In this document: one piece after another, positions 5,864-11,732 of the stretch
Position numbering within the stretch: the stretch's first letter is position 1
Layout of the letters: the number at the start of each line of letters is the position of its first letter
NCBI GenBank assembly: GCA_964347035.1
Contig: CAYFXE010000062.1
Coordinates: 1 to 11,732, forward strand
Direction: 5' to 3'
Source of the DNA: CAYFXE01 sp964347035
GTDB taxonomy: Bacteria > Acidobacteriota > Aminicenantia > Aminicenantales > Aminicenantaceae
Length of the DNA: 11,732 bases
Notes under the pieces: model-generated
Told to the model about the DNA's origin: nothing
The model's database searches: none
Seen by the model: only the letters and a program-made list of their open reading frames with translations
Made by a program: the position numbers and the translations under genes

Positions 5864-7206
5864 CAGTGATCGCCACCTGGATCGTCCCCGGCGGTGAGTA
5901 CCAGAGAGTGGAAAAGAATGGACGGACAGTACCGGTATCTGGTTCCTTCGAGTTCGCCGAGCGCCAACCCCAGGGTCTAGGGGCTCTCTTTATCTCGCCC
6001 ATAAAAGGATTCATCGAAGCCTCATACATCATCGTTTTTATCTTTATCGTCGGGGGGGCTTTCGCCGTCATCCAAAAAACAGGCGCTATAACAGCCTTCA
6101 TCCATAACCTTGCTCTTAAATTTGGCAAGAGTCGGGCACTCAGAGCCCTGCTCATCCCGATCACCATGATCATTTTTTCGTTGGGAGGCGCGATTTTCGG
6201 GATGTGCGAGGAAACCATGCCCTTTGTCCTCATCTTCGTCCCCCTTGCCCTCTCTCTCGGCTACGACACGATCGTGGGTGTCTGTATTCCTTTCATAGGC
6301 GCAGCCGCTGGCTTTGCTGGTGCCTTCTTTAATCCGTTCACTGTCGGTATTGCCCAGGGAATTGCAGGATTACCCCTTTATTCCGGCTTGGTCTACCGCC
6401 TGATTATCTGGGCTATTGGAACAGCAATTGCAATTATCATCGTCATGCGTTATGCCAACCGCGTCCTCAAAAACCCGAAGATCAGCCCCACCTTTGAGGA
6501 TGATTTAAATCGGAAGGAAAGCCTGGATCTCGATAAAGCCGCCAAAGAAAAAGTCAAGCTGACCGGAGCCCATAAACGGGTTCTTTATCTTTTCCTGGCC
6601 GGTATGGTTCTCCTGGTCTTTGGCATCTTGAAGTACAAATGGTATATCAACGAGATAGCCGGGCTCTTCCTGGCTCTAGGTATCCTATCTGGCATAATGG
6701 GAAGGCTTAATTCTGAAGAACTGGCCAAATCTTTTGTCGACGGAGCCAAGGACATGATCAACGCCGCCTTGATCATAGGTTGTGCCCGGGCCATCCTGGT
6801 AGTGGCTATGGACGGCAAGATACTGGATACAGCCCTGTATTACATGGCTAAGTTGATCTCAAACTTTCACCCGATCATCTCTTCGCAGCTGATGTTTGTC
6901 TGTCAATGCATCATCAATTTCTTCGTCCACTCGGGGACGGCTCAGGCAGCCTTGACAATGCCAATCATGGCGCCCCTCGGAGATTTGGTGGGCATAACCC
7001 GTCAGACCACTGTCTATGCTTTTCAACTGGCTGAATACATCAATCCTGTGCTTCCGACCTCCGGAGTAACCATGGGTGTTTTGGGGCTAGCCAGGCTCTC
7101 CTGGGAAAAATGGGCGAAATGGTTAATTCCTCTTCTTGTTATCTGGGTGCTGTTCGGAATTCTTTCATTAATCCCGCCCGTTCTGATGCGCTGGGGCCCG
7201 GCTTGA
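5836..7206 (+). CDS. YfcC-family (DcuC-like) inner-membrane carrier
   Basis: A polytopic transporter of the YfcC group in the ion-transporter superfamily. Relatives are proposed carriers for dicarboxylates, amino acids or basic amino-acid exchange, and the true substrate is unknown. Family motifs: TWIVPGGEYQRV (14-25), GMCEETMPF (122-130), FNPFTVGIAQGIAG (165-178), HSGTAQAALTMPIMAPLGD (365-383) and NPVLPTSGVTMG (403-414). At least ten hydrophobic segments alternate with short loops, plus a hydrophilic loop at 210-245. GTG 5836 is the first standard start in this frame, which is open from 5680, and it overlaps the cyanophycinase gene by 28 bases. However, the conserved pre-TM1 motif KRLPHTLV is encoded just upstream at 5815-5838 with no ATG, GTG or TTG before it. 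Pairing with an exported peptidase suggests uptake of peptide-derived amino acids. The family call is firm; the start is not. Confidence 0.85.
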   Translation: MLIYAMVVLTVIATWIVPGGEYQRVEKNGRTVPVSGSFEFAERQPQGLGALFISPIKGFIEASYIIVFIFIVGGAFAVIQKTGAITAFIHNLALKFGKSRALRALLIPITMIIFSLGGAIFGMCEETMPFVLIFVPLALSLGYDTIVGVCIPFIGAAAGFAGAFFNPFTVGIAQGIAGLPLYSGLVYRLIIWAIGTAIAIIIVMRYANRVLKNPKISPTFEDDLNRKESLDLDKAAKEKVKLTGAHKRVLYLFLAGMVLLVFGILKYKWYINEIAGLFLALGILSGIMGRLNSEELAKSFVDGAKDMINAALIIGCARAILVVAMDGKILDTALYYMAKLISNFHPIISSQLMFVCQCIINFFVHSGTAQAALTMPIMAPLGDLVGITRQTTVYAFQLAEYINPVLPTSGVTMGVLGLARLSWEKWAKWLIPLLVIWVLFGILSLIPPVLMRWGPA

Positions 7207-7404
7207 TAAATCCATGTATCTTCCGGTGTTGATGTCGATGACTTCTCCGGAGACATAATCGTTCTTGAGCAGACAGACAACGCTATGAGCAATTTTTTAA
7301 TGAACCTCCACATCAGCGCCCTTCTCAGCCAAACCTAAGCATACTGCCCTTCCAAGTCCACGATTCCCTCCAGTGACAAAAGCTTTTTCTCTGTGTAATT
7401 GCAT
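7207..7404 (-). pseudogene. short-chain dehydrogenase remnant, middle deleted
   Basis: Read leftward from ATG 7404, the first 35 codons give an SDR start with the NAD(P)-binding motif FVTGGNRGLGRA, followed by GLAEKGADVEVH. An in-frame TAA follows at 7299-7297. The same frame then continues as KIAHSVVCLLKNDYVSGEV and IDINTGRYMDLS, the typical C-terminal end of the family. The catalytic Ser-Tyr-x-x-x-Lys core and roughly 180 residues are absent. A perfect AGGAGG (7419-7414) still lies 9 bases before the ATG, so a 35-residue peptide could be made, but it could not be an enzyme. The remnant converges on the carrier gene and its tail abuts that gene's stop codon. The parent was probably of the 3-oxoacyl-ACP-reductase-like class. 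Confidence 0.8.
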
Positions 7405-7439
7405 CTTCTTCTTCCTCCTATCCGTTGTACATCAGTAAA

Positions 7440-7533
7440 AATTGTGGTCAGACTTTGAAAATTTGATTTTTTTAAGAACATAAAATTATCTATCTAAATA
7501 AAAAACTCAAATTTTCAAAGTCTGACCCCATTT
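7440..7533. repeat. MITE-like inverted repeat
   Basis: The arm 7440-7466 is the reverse complement of 7507-7533 at 25 of 27 positions, with a perfect core of 21 bases (7446-7466 against 7507-7527). The arms enclose a 40-base AT-rich centre. Each arm contains the motif GTCAGACTTT. There is no coding capacity, so any movement would need a transposase elsewhere. It sits between the dehydrogenase remnant and the sigma-factor gene. Confidence 0.75.
7463..7492 (+). promoter_or_regulatory. weak candidate promoter for the sigma-factor gene
   Basis: TTGATT (7463-7468) and TATCTA (7487-7492) are separated by 18 bases and lie inside the inverted repeat, mostly in its AT-rich centre. It is the only plausible -35/-10 pair I see close upstream of the sigma-factor gene, and in AT-rich DNA it could be chance. 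Confidence 0.25.
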
Positions 7534-7553
7534 AAAAGTCTGACCCCATTTAA
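7517..7553. repeat. tandem pair of an AAAGTCTGACCCCATTT motif
   Basis: The 19-base unit AAAGTCTGACCCCATTTAA occurs at 7517-7535 and again at 7535-7553, with a period of 18 and one shared base. The first copy is part of the right arm of the inverted repeat, and a degenerate inverted copy lies at 7440-7456. The second copy ends 9 bases before the first possible sigma-factor start codon. Confidence 0.8.
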
Positions 7554-7622
7554 CCGAAAAAAATGAAACGAAATAGAAGCAAAAATAGTTATATTATGTT
7601 GATAGGAATAATAGGGCTTAAA

Positions 7623-9239
7623 ATGTGGGATGAAGATAATTTCACAAAAGACGATATGCCGCCTCACCTCTCCGAGGAGCTCCATGGGGAATATCACTTT
7701 TATGAAGAAACGGACAGTACCTATCAGGAAAGATCAAATTCAGATGAGGATTACCCTTCCTGCAATTTAGAAGGCGTAACTGAAGAGGACACCCAAAGTA
7801 CTGAGAGGGAAAGTACGTCCAAGAGAAAAAAAGGCTGTTCTAAATCACATAAAAGAACGGACCAATCACTGAACCCTGTGCGGCTTTACCTCAAAGATAT
7901 GGGGAGTGTGATGCTCCTCTCCAGGGAAGAGGAGGTGACCATAGCCAAGCAGATAGAAAGAGGTGAACAGCGCATCCTCAATGCCTTGTCCAAGACCAAG
8001 CTCATCTATAATGAAATTCTGAGCCTAGAAAAGAAGGTCAAAGAAAACGCTGATATCATCCGGGTCATGTTTGATTATAATGATGAGGATCTAAATCGTT
8101 TAAAACTAAAACAAAAGAAAACAGAGATCTTAGGGACATTCCGAAAAATCAAACGACTAAGTTCAAAACTGGAGAAAATTCCCAAGCTAAAAAGAAACAC
8201 GGTCGCTCGAGGTCGAGTTGTTATCTCGATGATGCGTCACATTAAAACATTAGACTTACGTCAAATCCAAAAAGAAAAAATTATTGACCATGCCCTTGAC
8301 AAAATCAAGTCTGCTCAGCAAATAGAGGAGTCCAGAACCCAACTCAATCACTCCATTCATGAGGCTCGAGGTCAGAAAGCCAAGCAAGAGCTAGTGCAGA
8401 AACTTAGAGAAATAAACACATTAAGAAGAAAATTTTTCAACAAGATCGGGCTTGACTCAAGAGATCTAAAGGAAATTCTGAATACCATCGATGAGGCCAA
8501 AAAGCTCCGGGACAAAGCTAAACAAGAAATGGCCGCGGCGAATTTACGGCTTGTTGTCTCCATAGCCAAGAAATACATCAATCGAGGTCTGCATTTTCTG
8601 GATCTGATCCAAGAAGGAAATATAGGACTTATGCGCGCCGTAGAAAAATTTGATCACCGGAGGGGATTTAAATTTTCCACCTACGCCACATGGTGGATCA
8701 GACAGTCGATTACCAGGGCCATCGCCGATCAATCGCGCACTATCCGTATTCCCGTCCACATCACGGAATCCTTACAGAAGCTCGCAAAAGCTTCTCAATC
8801 CTTTGTCCAGGACAACGGAAGGGAACCATCTCCTGAGCAGATCGCCAGGAAAGTAAAGCTGCCCGTGGGCAAGGTGAGAGAATTAATAAAAATCGTCCAG
8901 GAACCTGTCTCGATAGATATGCGTGTGGGCGATAAGGGCGAAGGCAAAATCGGCGATTTCATCGAAGACAGCGACATCCCCTCGCCCCCGGACACCGTGA
9001 TCCATATCAGCCTAAAGGAACAAATTGAGGATGCTCTCGAAAAACTTAGCGAGCGAGAGACGAAAATCCTGAGGATGAGGTTCGGCCTGAACGACGGAAA
9101 GGAATATACGCTGGAAGAAGTAGGAGAACAATTCAATGTCACCAGGGAAAGGATCAGGCAGATTGAATCAAAAGCATTGAGGAAATTACAGAATCCTGGG
9201 TTAAATTACAAACTGAAGTCATTCATCCACAATTCTTAA
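7623..9239 (+). CDS. rpoD: RNA polymerase sigma-70 factor, RpoD type
   Basis: Directs RNA polymerase to promoters. With ATG 7623 the protein has 538 residues: an acidic, poorly conserved N-terminus (1-80); region 1.2 at 84-117 (NPVRLYLKDMGSVMLLSREE); a long charged helical non-conserved region (about 120-300); region 2 at 306-376 (ANLRLVVSIAKKYINRGL, DLIQEGNIGLMRAVEKFD, YATWWIRQSITRAIADQ); region 3 at 385-460; and region 4 at 468-533 with the helix-turn-helix YTLEEVGEQFNVTRERIRQI. Regions 2.4 and 4.2 match primary sigma factors closely. ATG codons at 7563 and 7596 are also in frame. The first lies just after the tandem repeat without a ribosome site, while 7623 has TAGGG six bases upstream. 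A typical region 1.1 is not obvious, and no dnaG or rpsU lies beside it, so a second RpoD paralogue is possible. Confidence 0.9.
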   Translation: MWDEDNFTKDDMPPHLSEELHGEYHFYEETDSTYQERSNSDEDYPSCNLEGVTEEDTQSTERESTSKRKKGCSKSHKRTDQSLNPVRLYLKDMGSVMLLSREEEVTIAKQIERGEQRILNALSKTKLIYNEILSLEKKVKENADIIRVMFDYNDEDLNRLKLKQKKTEILGTFRKIKRLSSKLEKIPKLKRNTVARGRVVISMMRHIKTLDLRQIQKEKIIDHALDKIKSAQQIEESRTQLNHSIHEARGQKAKQELVQKLREINTLRRKFFNKIGLDSRDLKEILNTIDEAKKLRDKAKQEMAAANLRLVVSIAKKYINRGLHFLDLIQEGNIGLMRAVEKFDHRRGFKFSTYATWWIRQSITRAIADQSRTIRIPVHITESLQKLAKASQSFVQDNGREPSPEQIARKVKLPVGKVRELIKIVQEPVSIDMRVGDKGEGKIGDFIEDSDIPSPPDTVIHISLKEQIEDALEKLSERETKILRMRFGLNDGKEYTLEEVGEQFNVTRERIRQIESKALRKLQNPGLNYKLKSFIHNS

Positions 9240-9257
9240 AAAAGACCATACCGAAAA

Positions 9258-10424
9258 TTAGGACATTACCCTTTTAGACATAAGCGGTATCTGGGAATAG
9301 CTTCTGATGCCGTGAATTATCTCTGTCAGTCTCAAGAAGAATTTAGACCTCTTTATTGGAAAATAAGCGAAATATCTCAATCGAGTGGAGGCCAAGATTC
9401 CGAGCCTTCTTGAAATCACTAATTCCCGAAGAAAGGGTGAAAGATATTGCTCATAGGTCTGTACGAGGTTGATGTCCCCTCTGGAATCGAAATACTCAAA
9501 AATCACCTTTGCAGCCAGCTCTGCGCTTCGATGAGCATGATAAATCCCCTCCCCTGTTAGGCCATCCACGAAACCGGCCGCGTCTCCGGTTAACAGGATA
9601 CTTCCTTCTCCCGGATGGATTAGGAATTCACCGGCTGGAAGCAGGCATGAGTCGATTCTAGCTTTCTTCTCCGCCCTAAAATCTGTGATCCTATTCAAAA
9701 AATCTATAAACGGTTGTTTTAATGGCCTGTTTTTACTGACTGCCCCCCATAAGCCGATCAAACAATCTTCATCCCAGGGAAAGATCCAGCCATACCCTCT
9801 TTTAGTCAAACCCGCGAATATCTTTGGGCAAGAATTCTGAAATTCAGTCTTTACCCTTTCCATCGGAACGCGAATCTGAAAAGCCAATGAGCGATATGGA
9901 TGGTTCTGTTTCTGGCCTAAAATCTTTTTTCTCACAAGACTATTGGCTCCATCCGACCCTATGATAATCTCTCCTCGAAACATAGCTCCCGATGCTGTGG
10001 AGATGGTCTTATTCTGCACATCCAGATCGAAAACTCGATCCCCAAGTAAGGTTCGACAACCTCTTTGTTCAGCTATCGAGACAAACTCCAGGTCATATTT
10101 CCTTCTGTCCACGAAATAAAATGGCTCTGGGGATTTCTGGAATATCTTTTCTTTGTATTTTTCATAAATAAAATAATAATCGGAGACATTCTCGATTGAG
10201 AATTTTTGTTCGAAGGAGATATCGAACAGCCTCTCTAGAAGCTTCCTGGTTTTCCAGGTGATCACCCCCCCGCATAGTTTTGGCCTCGGGAATCCTGCTT
10301 TATCTATCAGGATTACATCGAGACCCTTCGCGGACAACAGGCTTCCGAGTGTCGCTCCTGAAGGTCCAGCCCCGATAATGATCACATCAAATGCTTTTTT
10401 TGGTATTTTGTTTCCCATGGCCAC
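9258..10424 (-). CDS. geranylgeranyl-reductase family FAD-dependent oxidoreductase
   Basis: A flavoprotein of the group that reduces isoprenoid double bonds in lipids or quinones; the substrate cannot be read from the sequence. Motifs in order: the FAD-binding DVIIIGAGPSGATLG (13-27); FPRPKLCGGVI (45-55), the conserved Cys-Gly-Gly loop; VDRRKYD (105-111); a second dinucleotide-type motif, IIIGSDGANSLVRK (153-166); YGWIFP (211-216), the aromatic lipid-pocket motif; and GDAAGFVDGLTGEGIYHA (280-297), the second FAD site. The 388-residue length is normal and there is no membrane segment, so it is probably a peripheral membrane protein. The start may be GTG 10424 or ATG 10418; neither has a clear ribosome site. 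It follows the metalloprotease gene by 16 bases, which suggests one transcript and translational coupling. Confidence 0.85.
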   Translation of the reverse strand: MAMGNKIPKKAFDVIIIGAGPSGATLGSLLSAKGLDVILIDKAGFPRPKLCGGVITWKTRKLLERLFDISFEQKFSIENVSDYYFIYEKYKEKIFQKSPEPFYFVDRRKYDLEFVSIAEQRGCRTLLGDRVFDLDVQNKTISTASGAMFRGEIIIGSDGANSLVRKKILGQKQNHPYRSLAFQIRVPMERVKTEFQNSCPKIFAGLTKRGYGWIFPWDEDCLIGLWGAVSKNRPLKQPFIDFLNRITDFRAEKKARIDSCLLPAGEFLIHPGEGSILLTGDAAGFVDGLTGEGIYHAHRSAELAAKVIFEYFDSRGDINLVQTYEQYLSPFLRELVISRRLGILASTRLRYFAYFPIKRSKFFLRLTEIIHGIRSYSQIPLMSKRVMS

Positions 10425-10440
10425 ATCAAAATGCAGGCGC

Positions 10441-11622
10441 TCACCAGGCCAATACAGTCTTGATCCAATGCTGCTCGAATGAAGCTAGGTCGCTGCTGAG
10501 CATCTTCTGGAATCGGGCAAGATGCTCGATGTCATTATCGGGACTGGGTGGATTTTGTCTAAGGTCTCTGATATAGGAGATAAAAGGCTCTCGCCACTTC
10601 CCTCTGTCTCCGTGGAGGAAAAAATAAAATAACGCCCAAAATTCACTATAGACTGTTACCCTCTTTTCCTTATCTACAATTTGTTGGCTCACGGGGTTGG
10701 CAACACCCCAAGTAAGAAGCTTCCTCAAGGATATAAGATTATTTTTAGAGTGGGCGTCTTTGAATGCCTTCAAGGCTCGCTTGTTCTCCTTTCCGATCTT
10801 CGCCGATCCCTTCCCATATTCGGCAACGGAGAAATACTCTGCCATTCCTTCCTCGAGCCAGAGAGGTGAAACCAGCCATAAGCCAGTAAAATCTCTCAGC
10901 TGATGGATTCCTTCGTGGAGTGTTGCCACGAAAAATTTTTCGAATGCCTTGATTTTCAGGTTGAGCGCCATCCGAAGCTTCCTTTCCTGGACTTCGTGGT
11001 ATTTTTTTTTCTGCTCGGAAAGCCACTGCTGTCCCCGTACTGTTGAACCGGGTACTCTCCCCGTCAAGCGTTGCTCGTGAAACTCTATTCTTCGCCGAGT
11101 TTCTTCCAGGCGATGTTTGAGCACTTCCAGATCCTGTGCAACCTTCTGGTATCCAATGCTTCCTTGGGGATCAAGAAGAATGAGAGTTTTCGTAGCCAAG
11201 TCATACAAACCAAAATAATCAAGCATGTGAGGAATCCTTCCGCTGATATAATGCCGAAATTCCTCTTCTGTATTGAATAGATAAACCTTCATCCGCTGCT
11301 TCGGGACTCGAAGTTCAAAATCCTGTTGAAAAATCTCAAAAAACACTGCTCTCAGGTTTTCCAATTTTTCTGCCATCTTCTGGGCTGCCGCTTTGGAAGT
11401 GTCATACTCGATAGTATAATTGTCCGTATGGTAGGCCCTGCCTCCTCCTTTAAAGGGTGAGAGTTCCTCTGTATTTGAGGAGTTTCCAGGTGATGGAGCT
11501 GACCAAACCCTCCCGAAAGTTATGGATAAAATGAAGCTCAACAAAACAAAACAGATCACAATCGACCAATCGTGGCTAAATTTTACTGTTCCTGGGCGCA
11601 TCATCCAAATCCGTTTATGCAT
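10441..11622 (-). CDS. membrane-anchored or exported DUF1570-type zinc metalloprotease
   Basis: Residues 19-42 form a signal anchor or signal peptide (WSIVICFVLLSFILSITFG, then VWSAP). The catalytic signature is HEGIH (236-240), an HExxH zinc motif, followed about 15 residues later by WLEEGMAEYF (255-264), whose Glu would be the third zinc ligand of the gluzincin type. VYSEFWALFYFFLHGDRGKW (324-343) is a conserved downstream helix of the same group. This layout fits the DUF1570/peptidase-MA-like family, whose substrates are unknown. Residues 158-215 are a long Lys/Glu/Arg-rich helical insertion, probably a coiled coil, placed before the zinc site. ATG 11622 has no good ribosome site, and the candidate promoter overlaps it, so ATG 11604 or 11601 (residues 7 and 8) may be the true start. 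It is the first gene of an operon with the flavoprotein. Confidence 0.8.
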   Translation of the reverse strand: MHKRIWMMRPGTVKFSHDWSIVICFVLLSFILSITFGRVWSAPSPGNSSNTEELSPFKGGGRAYHTDNYTIEYDTSKAAAQKMAEKLENLRAVFFEIFQQDFELRVPKQRMKVYLFNTEEEFRHYISGRIPHMLDYFGLYDLATKTLILLDPQGSIGYQKVAQDLEVLKHRLEETRRRIEFHEQRLTGRVPGSTVRGQQWLSEQKKKYHEVQERKLRMALNLKIKAFEKFFVATLHEGIHQLRDFTGLWLVSPLWLEEGMAEYFSVAEYGKGSAKIGKENKRALKAFKDAHSKNNLISLRKLLTWGVANPVSQQIVDKEKRVTVYSEFWALFYFFLHGDRGKWREPFISYIRDLRQNPPSPDNDIEHLARFQKMLSSDLASFEQHWIKTVLAW

Positions 11623-11650
11623 CTTATCAAGGACGAAAAGTATCTGTCAA
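11621..11650 (-). promoter_or_regulatory. candidate promoter for the metalloprotease-flavoprotein operon
   Basis: On the minus strand a perfect TTGACA (11650-11645) is followed after 18 bases by TAAGAT (11626-11621, 4 of 6). The -10 box overlaps the first ATG (11622-11620). Transcription would then begin near 11614, downstream of that codon, favouring the in-frame ATGs at 11604 and 11601. Beyond 11650 to the window end I see no further gene. Confidence 0.4.
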
Positions 11651-11732
11651 TTTCCCGAGACTCGGAGTAAGGGTCTCTATTTCCGTGATGGAAGACTAGG
11701 TATATGTATTTGGGAATGGCTTTGCTCCCTTC

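Noticed and set aside
5802..6233. 143-codon open frame antisense to the carrier gene
   Set aside because: The carrier frame carries strong family motifs; the antisense peptide is a by-product of codon bias with no domain signal.
7023..7313. 96-codon minus-strand open frame across the carrier end and the dehydrogenase remnant
   Set aside because: It is out of frame with the recognisable dehydrogenase residues and starts inside the remnant.

Overview
The window reads as chromosomal DNA from an uncultured bacterium, probably a draft or metagenome assembly: a 10-base N run at 591-600 interrupts the first gene. Shine-Dalgarno sites, TTGACA/TATAAT-like promoters and an RpoD-type sigma factor are ordinary bacterial features. 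Candidatus Aminicenantes or a similar deep-branching Gram-negative group is a guess from gene content, not something the sequence proves. There is no prophage, CRISPR array, RNA gene or intact transposase.

Layout. (1) 3-710, +: 3' part of a GH20-type beta-N-acetylhexosaminidase gene, broken by the gap and by an in-frame TAG just after it. (2) 938-1405, +: an exported nickel superoxide dismutase (sodN) with its own promoter. (3) 1475-2179, +: an AlkD-type DNA glycosylase, in the same direction as sodN. (4) 2191-4644, -: a polytopic membrane HAMP-SpoIIE/RsbU serine phosphatase, convergent with alkD. (5) 4764-4844: an inverted pair of REP-like palindromes in the divergent intergenic region. (6) 4964-7206, +: an exported cyanophycinase-family peptidase whose 3' end overlaps a YfcC-family carrier gene. 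(7) 7207-7404, -: remnant of a short-chain dehydrogenase gene that has lost its middle. (8) 7440-7553: a MITE-like inverted repeat with a tandem motif. (9) 7623-9239, +: an RpoD-type sigma-70 factor. (10) 11622 down to 9258, -: a two-gene operon of a DUF1570-type metalloprotease and a geranylgeranyl-reductase-family flavoprotein.

How the genes may work together. The hexosaminidase, the exported cyanophycinase-like peptidase and the carrier fit a scavenging heterotroph that breaks down outside polymers and imports the products. NiSOD and AlkD handle oxidative and alkylation damage but do not clearly form one system. The RsbU-like phosphatase is probably the output of a membrane sensor feeding a partner-switching cascade; no STAS or anti-sigma partner lies here. 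I found no clearly new multigene defence or mobile system. The most unusual points are the cyanophycinase/carrier junction, which has no standard start codon where the carrier should begin, the NiSOD whose nickel-hook histidine must be exposed by signal-peptide cleavage, the collapsed dehydrogenase gene next to a MITE-like element, and the paired REP-like repeats.
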